The notes under the pieces are model-generated. The model searched no databases, was not told the origin of the DNA, and saw nothing but the letters and a program-made list of their open reading frames with translations. From Apostichopus japonicus (Eukaryota > Echinodermata > Holothuroidea > Aspidochirotida > Stichopodidae), in the NCBI RefSeq assembly GCF_037975245.1, contig NC_092573.1, positions 8,400,501 to 8,464,500 of the forward strand: a stretch of 64,000 bases of DNA, read 5' to 3'. A program made the position numbers and the translations under genes. Below, piece after piece: positions 1-13,500 of the stretch (its first letter is position 1; the number at the start of each line of letters is the position of its first letter).

Positions 1-68
1 AGATCCAGGAATTCAGAAAGGAGAGGGTGACACTGAGGTCTTTTGCATTCATTTCCCACTTGAGAGGC
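1..68 (-). CDS. REJ-type gene exon 19 (partial, runs off window)
   Basis: Acceptor GGGGAG at 69-74 gives an open frame that starts RPLKWEMNAKDLSVTLSFLN at the required phase 2. The sequence runs off position 1. Only 68 nt are visible and the polypyrimidine tract is modest, so this is the least certain exon. Confidence 0.55.
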
Positions 69-3000
69 CTCCCCAGAAGAAAATATAATTTTAGAATTGA
101 AATGGTGCATTCTGAAGCATATCTAGGCTATAAATTAGGTCTATAATAAGGACACACACGACTGTGTGAAAAAAACTACTTTTTATGTTTTGTGTGGGGA
201 GTTGAAAGTGGGAGGGGGGCGGGGATGTAACACCACCAGCAACCATCCCCTTGGATCCATGCCTACAAAAGATCACTAACCTTTTGGAAACTAGCGCATT
301 GTTGATGTCTATACCAAGAGCGTTTACAACGACATCAGGGGTGGGCTCTGCAGATCGACGGAGAGTTATTGAGGCTAAAGTCGAACCGCCCAAGAAGTTG
401 GTTATCGTAACAGAGAAGGTGTAGTCAGTATCCACATCTATCAAGGAGCCGTTCAGTTCGAGATCTTTACCGGTGAGTGCTGTAGGAGTAATTATAAATC
501 GCAAGTTTATTTACAGAGTTCAGAAGTTTATTAACAGCGTTCAAGCAATGCAAGAAATTAAAAAAAAATTTTTTTTTTTGTCTGCTTCTTTTTCAAAAGT
601 AAGATGAATAAGACAACTTGTTACAACTTTTGTATCCAAGAAGCCAAATTTTGAAGATAAATCGAACCCCCACCCACCAGTCAAGTCTTTTTCCTCCCTC
701 TCATCCTCCCAAGGTCATCAGCTGTACCTAGCGACCTATTTTTGTATTCCACTGTGACTGAATAGTCCAGATAAAGAAGGGACATCAACATATATAATAA
801 TATAATTTTTGCAGGGTCAGCCATTATTTCTTCCTGTTGAAGGAACTAGGGCATGCACCGGCCATCTTGGGCACAAATCTAGGACAGGATTTCAGGTCAG
901 TTCAAAAGTATGTGGCATCTGCTGCCTACACAAGTGGATTGTTTTTGTGAAAGGTACTTTAAAATATCAACTTACATTGCAAAGCGTCTCCTACTTGTGA
1001 CGTATCTCCTTCGCTGGTCACGGACCAGTCGTTGGTCAATTCTCTACCCGCTGCACCCTGAGACTGAAGAAACACCTTGATGATCCCACAACTGGAGATG
1101 GTAGATGATCCGAACAAGACTGCTTTGACGGGAGGAACGACAGCCGGGGCGGCGACCTCCATTTGAAATGTAGAGTCCGCATCCTCGGGAAAAGGATAGT
1201 CTTCGTTTAGAGCGACAATGTTTGCCCGTCTGAAGGTCAAAGTATTGCCTGTGATAGGAGAATAACAACGACACCAGATTGAATTGAAGACATGCTGACC
1301 AATCCAGGATTCCGACAATTTTCAGACCCACCCTTCAAGGTTTGCCTTCCGAAAATTAGGTAATTCAAATTTAAAAGCCATATTGAAATTGAAGAAACAC
1401 TATGTACAAACCCACTTCATACAGTGTCCAATTCTGAAACACGAATTGTAAATATCTAGCAAACTATGCCAAGTCTTTACATCGCACAAAAAACATGCTT
1501 TGTTTAAAACCTTTCAAGCTAAATTATCATCTTCAGAAAGCATTGTCAATGTATGTCTAATTCCCTTCTATGCTCTATGTTTATCACCTGGTAAAATTTG
1601 TGCAGCACTAAGTACAAAAGTGGCTTTCTACTTGTTTATAAACTCAATGGTAGAGTCAGTATATTTTCCTGCTTTTTACTTTGGTCTTGACATGTGACAT
1701 ATGCTTATAATCTTTCTTAGTTTTACCTTGGAACTTCCAACTTGATTATACATATATGAGAAGCAAAAAAACAACATTTTTGAGCATTCCTGAATTTTCT
1801 CGGTGACACATAGTTTCCTTTTTTCTTAGTTTTCATACTGCAGTAACATCTTACCGACAGACACTAGGTCACTTCCAGATCCTACTCTGATTTCTAGCTT
1901 GGTTGGCGATATCCACTGACAATATGGCATGTCTCCCAGAAGAGAAACGTCTGCAAGCACATCACTGCATGAAGTGGAAGCTGTTGCTATTGCAGGGGAA
2001 TCGAACACTGCGATGATGGAACTACCTGCACATTTCAAATGCAAATAGCAAAATGGTTGGATAGAAAAAGATCTTTCAAAAGTAAAAGTTAATATCCTTT
2101 CTGTTTACAAAGGATAACAGAAATTCACTCCAACTTAAATCCCAAAGTTTCAGATATTTTTGAATAGGGAAAACTGTAACTCACTAATTCATTGACTATA
2201 TCACGAGCTAAATTATTGTAGTAATTGTTCTAACTCATTGGAAGTCAACTGTGATATATATACTTAAAGAACTTGGATCTTTCGGTTTAGATGGAAACCC
2301 GCTGGCACTCACATTCGACGTAAAATGAAACATTCGTTCAATAATGTCACCCTGTAAATTCTGCAACGAATGAGACTCCGCAGAATTTTCATTCAGTCCT
2401 AAAAGATTGACCAATCAAGAACAAAACAAACACATTTCTCGATTCTTGTGATGAGCAATGATTTATATCTGAGACATGGCTTAAACCGGAACATAGTATC
2501 ACAATGTGCCAAGTTTCTCCGGCTTCTCTTTTTATGTGACATACATACCTCTAGCGTCAAAATACAAATCAGTCAGCTGTGGGGAGGGCGCATAGATGGT
2601 GACAGTCAGACCCTCCGCTGCCACTTCACCGATGCCTGGAAGGGCTGGTACGAGGATGACCTGGGCAGATCGAGAAGGTGTGTAACTGAAGCTGATGCTG
2701 TTAGTCGCATCGTCTCTGAAGGATGCTTGGATTCGTGCAAACACTGAGAAGTATCCCGCTGTCACGATAAGAAGAAGAAGGAGAGAAATAAAGTACAGTG
2801 CTGATTTCTCACTTTGCTATTCGCTTTTGAGAACAGAGTTTGATAATATACGATTGTTCAGTTTAATACTATGATGTTGCTTATATAATAGATAGTGATG
2901 GGAATTTTTTAAGCTTGACTTACAATTTATATTCGGACAAAAGGACAAAGAAACATTATACTTCAGTAGCACTCAAAATATTTTCTTTGCCCAGGGAATA

Positions 3001-6000
3001 AATGAATGTCAAAATTTTGCATAGCGCTTTTGAAGGCTGTTAACTTCGCGTCTTATAAAATTCCTATGGAACTGTGTACAAAAACTTCTATGTATCTTTG
3101 CACTAGTACAGCAATTTGCCTATTTACATAGCATTTTGCAATGGGATACAGGAATAAATTATTCACTGCTCCCTATTCAACTCCCCCTTTCCACTCTCCC
3201 CATCCCTCAAATATAAAATGAAAATTTTTTTTTCTTTCTATTAGTTTTTACTTCATACTTTTAAATTTCTGTAATAGCTATATCAGTACATCATCATGCC
3301 CTAACAGTGATTCATCAAATTTTTTGTTTTACGTAACAGCTAAAGGACAGACATTGTTATGTAACAATAGCAAACACAACACCGCAATCTCTTTATTCTA
3401 ACTCGGTGAAGTGGGACATAATGAGACCCTGGACAAGCTAGAAACAACATTAGGTGAGAGCCAATAGTATTGTGCAAATAAAGTGGCTTTTGTCACAGAG
3501 GTGAAAGTTTGAGTCAGACAAACAATTTTTTCATTTGATTGATCGATTTCACTGATGGTCTAGTTATATCTTGTGATTCAAGGACTAAAAACAATGGGGA
3601 AAGTGTCACGTCTTGGTACCGAAAATATATATTGGGAATCTATAGTTAGCTATGGTGAAGTATCAAAGGATTCTAAAAGTGGTATCAGTGTACTAGGATA
3701 AAGATCTGTATGAACACAACAGAACAACTAAACTCAACCGGTAAGGGGAGGGGGAGGCGGTTGATCGGCAGGGGTGTTGATGGGCAGGGGTGTTGATGGG
3801 CAGGGTGTTTGATGGGCAGGGTGTTGATGGGCAGGTTGCTGATGGGCAGGGTGTTGATGGGCAGGGTTAAGGGGAGGGTGTTGATGGGCAGGGAGTTGAT
3901 GGGCAGGGAGTTGATGGGCAGGGAGTTGATGGGCAGGGAGTTGATGGGCAGGGAGTTGATGGGCAGGTTGCTGATGACAGGGGTGTTGATGGGCAGGGTG
4001 TTGATGGGCAGGGTTAAGGGCAGGGTGTTGATGGGCAGGGAGCTGATGGGCAGGGAGTTGATGGGCAGGGAGTTGATGGGTAGGGAGTTGATGGGCAGGG
4101 TGTTGATGGGCAGGGTGTTGATGGGCATGGTGTTGATGGGCAGGGTGTTGATGGGCAGGGTGTTGATGGACAGGGAGTTGATGGGCAGGGAGTTGATGGG
4201 CAAGTGTTTTTGTGGGCAGGGTGTTGATGGGCAGGGTGTTGATGGGCAGGGTGTTGATGGGCAGGGAGTTGATGGGCAGGGAGTTGATGGGCAGGGAGTT
4301 GATGGGCAAAGGTTTTGATGGGCAGGGTGTTGATGGGCAGGGTGTTGATGGGCAGGGAGTTGATGGGCAGGGTGTTGATGGGCAGGGTGTTGATGGGCAG
4401 GGAGTTGATGGGCAAACATTTTGATGGGCAGGGAGTTGATGGGCAAACATTTAGATGGGCAGGGTGTTGATGGGCAGGGTTAGGGGAGGGTATGACTGTC
4501 TCCACTTCTTCCTTTTTCTGTGATGTGCGATGTTTGGTGATTCAAGGGATAAATTTACCCAGAGACACCATGTAGCCTGTTAAACCAATGGGTATAAAAC
4601 AAACATGCACTTACAGATGGAATTAATTCCTAAATATGATATATGTGTAGGTAAAATATGACCACCAGTGGCTGACATTAATTCATCATCCCCCACCTCC
4701 CCCCCCCCCCAATTTCACCAACCACTCAAAATCACCTTCTTGTGTTGTGCTGCTGACACAGTGTTCTAGTCATGTCTTGTAGTTCAAGAACTAAATTTTG
4801 AGAGATATGGGAGCCTTCAAAATTATCTTCCACAACCCCCCCACCCCCTCCCCATATGGAATCTATAGCTAACACTGATCTTTTGGGCAACATTAATAGT
4901 ACCATCATTGAATGTGTATTTTGAGCTTGGAATTTCCAATTAGTTAACATTTTATAAAATAAATCCAAGAGATATTTATTGCCTGCATAAAATATCTTGC
5001 ACGGTACATACGGAAGTAAACATTGATGTATGGCGTCAGTCCTAACGCTCGCATTTCCTCAAAGGCTCCAGTGTTGGCTGTGAGGGTGAAGGTGTTAATT
5101 TCATCAGATACCAATCCATAGGATGGCTCAATGGAAGAGAGACTTACACCTAGAAAAATAGAGACGATATAAGAGAAGAGATAAAAGTTCATTTAAATGG
5201 TTGGTTCCCTCTCATTTCTTTTACCGTAGTGTTAAGCCGACAGCACACTGAAGTGACTAAACCCCGACCCAACTCAACTGGCCAGTCATGGCCTTGCTCT
5301 CCATGGTTACCAAAGGCGCACATTCATACAACTGACCCCCCCCCCACACACTGAATGACCAATGAGTGTACACAACAGGAGAGGTGCTCGTCTAGGTTAC
5401 ATGCAAACATCAGCTCCCTGTGATTATAGTTACATTTGTTGAAACTGTCTTTTCTTGATGAACAGCCACAAAGCAACTGCCAGTCAGGAAAACGGTACAT
5501 TTCCAGTTTCGCACAACTGAAGAAGCCGATGCTAGTAAAAGTGTCAAAACCTAAACACTCCAGCAGTGCATAAGTATCTACGCATTCCATGTTACAGAGG
5601 TCAAACTAGGTGTATAGTGTAAGTACGTCGGTCAGTGTGCTGCTGGTCTTACTGGGAACCATGAGAGGCCAGTATGTGTTTATTGCATGAACTGAAAAGA
5701 TGCATACAAAAATCCTATGCTTTTACAAAAACACAAACCTAACCATAGCATTCCATTAGTAAGCACCATGCATGGTACTAAATACTCTTACTCAGAAATA
5801 TCGCCCTCTTCGAGCAGACACAGTTGAGGTTCATTTCCTAAAATTTTGAAACAATCATCCCTTGTAATCCTCTTTGTATAATTTCTAATATCTGAGAATA
5901 GGACTGATCCAACCACATGTCAACTTCATGACAATCACATGACAGTCAAATGACAATCACATGACAACCACATAAGGGTGTTTATGCCAATCAATAGGTA

Positions 6001-7560
6001 CACAGAATGTACTATGAAAATAAGAAAATAGAAAAATCAAAGAATGTGCAGAAAACAGTTGCAATGTACATACCATCATAAGCATAGATGATCAGCTCAG
6101 CATTATCCTGTACATCCAGTGCTACGTCATTGACCAAAATAGACACAGAGTATGTACCTGGAGAAGAACAAAGTTAGCATATTTTTCCAGTTTTAATAAT
6201 ATGTACAGCGTATATAGGGCCATGCATATTTTGTCCAGGGCCTTTGTCACGTCTCCATGAATGACATGATGATGTGGCTTAATTTGGTACGAGAGACAAA
6301 TAGACTATTGACTGATTAACTTGAGCAGGTGACCAGTAAGTGTTTGCGCAATTATAGACAAACAAATATACAGATATTTTTTCATGCATGAAAAATGTGT
6401 GAAATTACTGTTATTGTAACCTACCCCAGGCAACACTGACTAGGTTTTGAAGGAGGGTGTAGATAAGGGAGAACTGGGTGGGGAAAGGAGGGGCTGAGGA
6501 TGGATGGTGGGGGGGGGGCGGAAATGAACATCTGCTTGCTACATTAATGTGCAGATAGCTTTTTGACCAGCATGCTTCTAACCTAATATTGCCACTTTAA
6601 CGGATAGTAGTTTTTTTAATAGATACTTGGCCCATAAACCTCTGGTCACCCCCCTCCCAACCTAACCCACCCCCCTCCCAAACCACCAAAAGAAGTAAAA
6701 TGTACCGACCTGCTACTGAAAAGCCAATTGTACAAGTGCCCTCTATAATAGATAATATTGTCATCTCACTGGTGACCGTTTCTGGGCCATCGAAGGAGCA
6801 TAAGTAGCTCTCTAGTGTAGTGAATCCTGCTCCAAACACTCCCACCTATTGACAGCAGGACACAAAGTGAAAATTGTAAAGGAAAGAAAAGAGCACTTAA
6901 AAAGGCAAAAACTTGTAATGTCTCATTCAAAACTGCATAAAGAAATTAGGCTTGGTTCGGTCAGACAGTTTTCAAATTTTATGGAATATTTTAAGCAACA
7001 GAGTATGATTTTAAGTAACTGAAGTTTTCAAAGAGGATTACACTGATTCTCGGATATTTAAGGCATTTTTTTGTTGTCTCGCATCGATCTGTTGGGTTCC
7101 ATTGTAATATAACTGTACATTTGATATTAACGAAACTGGTCATTCAAGTTCTTTACTTATATAAAATAAATAATATAGTTTATTATCCTTATGTATATAA
7201 GGAAGATGACAGGATTTTTAGCACAAACCTCTATTTGGACACCAACTTGAACCAGCTCTCTGCTGATGCTAGCTACTATCTGACAAGTTGTACCATCTCC
7301 GTTACACTCACCGCAGGCATCCTCCACTGCACCACTTCAAGAGAGAAAGGATAATTTACCAAGTTCATTGAGAGGTAAGAATTAATTAAGAGCACCATAT
7401 TTAATAGCACCAATTATCAGAAGTGGATGTAGGATTTTATTAAGGAGGGGTGTGGCAATGGGGTCTACACAAAAGGGTGTAAAAATTAACTACTTTTGAA
7501 CTTTTGTATGATATTAAAGTTTGGTGTACAATCCGCATCACACCCCCTCCTCACCCCCCC

Positions 7561-7591
<31 letters not shown>

Positions 7592-10500
7592 ACAAGCACC
7601 CTGGATAAGCCGCTGCTTCATTTGAAGTACTTGGTCTAAAGGTTTAACAAATTTTCTGATGTTTAATTTCATAGTTTGAGAACCAACATTGGCAAAAATT
7701 GTTAAAGTAAAATACATTATGCCTATTATACATTTGCATGGCAGCCTTAAATTCATAATATATTGGTCTCTTAAACTTATTGCTCAAGTAGTTTTGTAAA
7801 ATGAAAATAACCCAAATTGATAATTCTCCAAATATGGTAATATTGTGGCGTACTGCTATTCAGGGTAAAAGATATCGTTGAAGATGAACAAAGTATACCG
7901 TCATGAAACAAAATATATTGGCAATGGATGCGATGTGATATACAGTAGTGACATTGAATATTAATATACAGTAGGCCTATAAGTGAAATTGCTAAGCATT
8001 GTTTAGCATATTAATTAAGCATGCTCCAAGCAATAATAACTGTTCCTAAACCACGCTTGAAGACCAATGGTTACAGAAGCTTTGAATACTCTGGCTCTTA
8101 TCTCTGAAACAAGTTACCAGATCACATTCGAACATGCTCTAAACTTTCTACATTCAAAAGTCTACTTAAGACCCATCTTTTCACTTGTTCTTTTGTAAAT
8201 TAACCTGCTTTCTCTGTAAAGCGCCTTGAGCAGTGACTTTTGTCTACTGATTTGGCGCTATATAAGTCTCATTTATTATATATTATTATTAAAATAAAGA
8301 ATGCATTTCTTCTTTAAATTATCATTTGTCCAACCTTAAGACTATTCCGTCACAACCAGTGCAGGTTGTGTTTCCTCCATCGCATATACCGCACGCATCC
8401 AATCCATAATCGGCCCTGAGTCCTGTCTGACCCCCAACACAGTAGTTGCAAATATTATCGTATGCAACATTGAATGTGCCTGAAACCGTAGAAGACAATG
8501 TGAACAAAATTAGGCAAAGGACTGGTTGTGAGAATTAACATAGCTATGAATATTCAGCAACTCGCGGCATGGATTGCCCCCATGGTAACTATCTGTTGAT
8601 TTGCTGTGGTTCAAACAATCGATCCACTGGTATACTCTTTCATTCATATAAATATTCATGAGTTGGATATATAGTAGCCACTGTAATACAGTTTTACCTT
8701 TAATTTGTACTTGATCCCATCATATATTGATAGGTTAATTTATTCCATTTCTATAAATATTCAACAACTGACTGGCTAGATCATGGCCACTGTTAACAGA
8801 GTCTGCAGATTTTGCTAGTAGTATCTTTTATTGTCCAACAGAGTCCATCCATGGAGAGGGGGTTAAAACCATTAACATGAATATTCAACAACTTAAAGGA
8901 ACTCAGTTATAGCAAGTTAGAGTTTGAATACAGGCCAATACCACTCCTGTATGTATAGTCCCAAAGTCCAATGAAATAAGCAATTTGATGTGAATAACTG
9001 AAACACTGACCTGGTGGATTGCAGTCACCATTACAGTCTTCATATATGCTGACAGGATTACTACCGGCCGGACCACAATAGCCGCAGCTATCTTCAATCC
9101 AGTCGCCATCGCAGACATCTCGACAGTCCAGCCTCTCCTCGGCATCGGAGACTATGCCAGTTGTACCTCCTGAAAAGAAAGGACAGACACTTCCCAGTTT
9201 AAATTACAGTTGCGCCATCTTCCTGTTTTAATACTTTCTCTTTAAATAGAAAAGATATTCCTCAAATACAGATTAATCATACAGAGTACCGCTGAGTTCA
9301 ACCTCAGGCTAAATCCCCTCTAAATCAGATAGAAAGGTCAATACTTTGCAATAGTTCCCATGAACCTAGTCACTACTGCTCTGTCTAACTGCCAGGTAGA
9401 ATGTTCACATCGTCGACAACGATATCATTAAGTCATGAGGTTCAATATTATAGTATCTTTAATTTCAAAACCCATTTCTATGATAGAAAATTAATTAAAT
9501 TAAAATTAATTGTAAGTTAAAGTCAAGGAAAATAAAGATTTGAGATACGGTCGGCTTGATGATGTCATATGTAGACTTCATCATTTCTCTGGCGTATTAT
9601 GTAAACAAAATTAAAAAAAGCTACTCTGAGATATCTCCTAAAATGGATTGAGATTTTAAATAGCTATTTAGGGAGGTAGAAAACAACAGTTTTAACCTCT
9701 ATCACATAGACTAATAAATGATGGTTGCAATAGCGTCTCACTAAACTTTGTAAAAGGCCGTGCACCAATTCAATCAATCAATCAATCAGAAGACATTTAT
9801 ATAGCGCCAAAATAAACAGAAATTGTTCAAAGGCGCTAATGTACCATAACGTGTACAACTTAATCCTGGTCATTGTTACTTGTCACACCTACACACCAAA
9901 GTGTGCGCAATTCAATCAATCTTTCCTAGGGCACCACAGTGCCGGGGACTTCCCAAGGACACAACGCAATGATCTGGCCAGGGCTCGAACCTGTAATCCT
10001 TAGATCACCAGTCCACTGCCTTAACCACTTGATCACAACCTTCTCTCTAGACTGATCCCTCGAAATGTGACCAAAGTTTAGTTGAAATAGTTCTGGATGG
10101 AGGAGGTATTTGTACCAAAATACAAATGATTTTCACACTGACCTACACACACTCCACAGGCATCGAAGTACGCATCGCCATTGCAGGTTCCATTACAATC
10201 TCTGACATCTCTGTAATCCGGACTGGACGTGCAGAGCTGACAATCATCGTAACCGAGAGACTCCGAACGACCGGTCGTCCCACCGACGCAGTAACCGCAT
10301 TCGTTGGTGAAGGCCTCGCCCTGGCAGGTGCCACCACAATCCCGCACCGCGGCTCCGTTGCATTCCCCGAGGCAATCCGCGAAAGCCGCGCCATTGCAGT
10401 CACCGGCGCAATCCAGCAGGGCATCGCCACCACATGCACCGGCGCAGTCGTACTCCAGGGTACCCCCGCATTCGCCACTGCAGTCTTCGACCGCACTCCC

Positions 10501-13500
10501 TCCGCAGACGTTGAAACAATCTATTTCGGCTGGTCCCCCACATACTCCTTGGCAGTCTACAGCCTCTGTGCAAGCTGTAATGAACATTGATAAACGATTT
10601 AGAAGGCGACACAATTTAATCAATGAGAAACGTCAGTTTGACCCATACATTATGGATAGTTTGTAATGTGAGCAATTCTATAGAAAGAGGGAAAGAATGG
10701 AACATTTAGAACAAACCATCTGCCTTTCAGCCAATTTCAGTTCTTAGGATAATTCTTAGCGTATATAGCTACTGCGAGAAATTTGAGAAATACCTACCAG
10801 CATAGGATACAAGCTGTCAAATCCCAAGGGAGTTCAATGTACCCAGTTTAACTTTAAAATTTGTCCTCAAAACCTCTCAAAGAAGAGAAAGATGCTCTTT
10901 CATTTTGTTTCTCAAATTTGAACAATCACTAAACTATGAGAAACGATTTGTAACACTGAGTTCAAAACTATCCAAAACAGATCCACAGTCTCTGGTTGCT
11001 AGTGAGTGTTTAAAGAAGAGACCTAACACATTTAAGGTGGACCTTCCTAACAGTGGACAACAATGAACCCTCTGCTCAACCAAGGAGTTACTGCAAAAAA
11101 AACATTCTACTTTACGATTTAAAAAAATTAAACTACAGTGTAATAAACAAACATACAACCTTATTTAAAAAAAAAATTAATTCATTGAAACAATGCCAGA
11201 TTTCTGCATAATACTTACATGACCAAACCTCCAATACCAGAGATTGTCCATCAGATGAGGCTGTACCGGCAATGCCATTTTCGACGAGTAGAGAAAAGCT
11301 GTATGTATCTGCAAATAAATTCACGCACATAATGGAAAAGGAGTGTGACACATAGGCGTGTGAAAATTTCAGCCGTATTATGTACTAACTTTCGTCAGAT
11401 CTGTTGAACATTCACATCAGATTTATCAAGCTTCTTTTGTTTGTAACATCTCCAAATAGCAATAATACCAAGAAATAAAAGCAGGGAAATAAATTTATCA
11501 CAGAGACCACCAAAGGATCGACACACAATTTAATGAGAGAAATTAAAAAAGACTAGGCAAATTGCAAACAAATGTCACAATATTTTGAAATACCAACCGG
11601 CACTCAAAGAGACAAGGCAGATTCCAGTCTCTGCGCTACTGACTGTCATCGCAAATTCAACAGTGGTTCCATCTGTCCCCTGGAAACTGCATTGGTGATT
11701 TAACTCAGCATTGAAGATTCCAAAGACTTGAAGCTAAATACGAGAAAATAGAACAATATACATTGCTCAAAAAGTTATCCACGTGTGTGTCTAGTCAAAG
11801 CATATGCATAAGATATATATCACTATCGTACTGATGACATGCAATTAATATGTTATGTCGAGAATTGTGATAACATGAGGTCTATACCTCTCCCTACAGG
11901 TTTTCTGTCCAATTACAGTCTGGTTGATCAACTGGACCAACATCTAATGTAATGCATCTAATGCAGGAGTGCTAGCTCAGTGGTTAACGCCGGTGCCTTC
12001 CAATCATAAGGTCCCCGGTTCCAGTCACTCCAAGATTAATGTATGCAGTCGCAGTCCAGTTACAGAGTTGTTGGCAATTGACAATTCATAATCATGGACA
12101 TAAAATATGAATGTAAGAGACTGACTTCGGTCAGCTTACGGCTTTGATAAGCCTTCTTTGCGAGTTCCTGCTTGCAGATCTAAAATACATACTATACATA
12201 CCTCACTCTCAGTGTCTGCCTCCATAGCTATAAGGTTAATTCCACTGACACAGGCAAGACTGGTTCCACTGCACACACCACAGGCATCATATGTGGCACC
12301 ACTGTTGATTATACATAGATATATAGTAAATGATACATTGATATATATCGGCCAAATTCATTGAATAACACAGAAATCACAGGCATTTGTACAGAAATCT
12401 GCATACAAATGGTTTATAGGAATTGGTAGCCTCCAGGATTACCCATACCTTAATGCTAATTAACTAAACCCTGTTGAAATCACACGCCGCGCTCCATTAG
12501 TCAGTCCCACGGTTTGACATAAATGTTGGAAAGTCGCATATGGCTTCATAATTTAGGAGGTCAACAATCATATATACAATTTAAGAGCAACATGGTGCAA
12601 CTTTAGAGTGTAAGTACTCTTTAAAGGAGCACTCATGCCACAAAATTGTTTATTTCCTATGTACACTAAAGTGTTAAAAAGAACATTGAAGGAATACAAA
12701 CTACTGTAGTTATCCACCAAATTCTAAATTAATCCTTTGGCACCAAATTTCTATTTTATTTGTCCCATGCAGTTGTCCTCATTTACAAGAAGACAAGAAA
12801 ACAAAGCAAACAAACAAGAGGTTTCATTTCTGATATCTTAGATGATAGTGAATAAATACTTTGTGTTTGAACCAATTTATAATCTTTAACTTTTGGAATC
12901 ATAGAAAGACCATCTCTAGGCATACAGAGGCCATAGCATTTTGTGTCATAGGTGGGTTCATTTCTTTGTCTTTAAATAAGGGTTTTGACTGATTTTTTAC
13001 GGCAAAAATGAATGTTGCAATGAGTGTTGCACCTCCCTCTTCACTTTCCCACCCCCCCCTTCCTATTTTCTCCCTTAGATAATTCATAAAAGCACCACCA
13101 CAGTGGAGTATGCTACTGTAGCAGAGTCTAGACACTAATCTTTTAAAGCACAGCCAACACATTAACCAATGATATAACATATAACAACCTAAACTTTTTT
13201 TGTTCGCCATCACAGCCTACACACTCACCTATTTGGTACGCCATCACAACCTAAGCAGGCGTTGCTTCCGCCACAGTCCCCGCACAGATCAATTGTCAAT
13301 CCAATGCTCCCTGCAAACACAAAAAGGAACAGTTAAATCAAACAACACTATGCAGGGAACTTGTAACATATTAGTTACCAGTGTAGTAGGATGACCAGTT
13401 TCGCTATGACCCAAACAGCCAGGTGGCCAAAACAGCCAGGTGGAAAAAACACCAAATAGGCATTTTGCTGTTATTTTTATGAAATATGGTGAAAATTGCC

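Noticed and set aside
3685-4505. Several long open frames of 160-250 codons on both strands
   Set aside because: They translate a 15-bp tandem repeat whose period is a multiple of three; not genes.
10126-10666. Alternative plus- and minus-strand frames over exon 8
   Set aside because: GC-rich shadows of the DCxGxC exon; no independent start context or family match.
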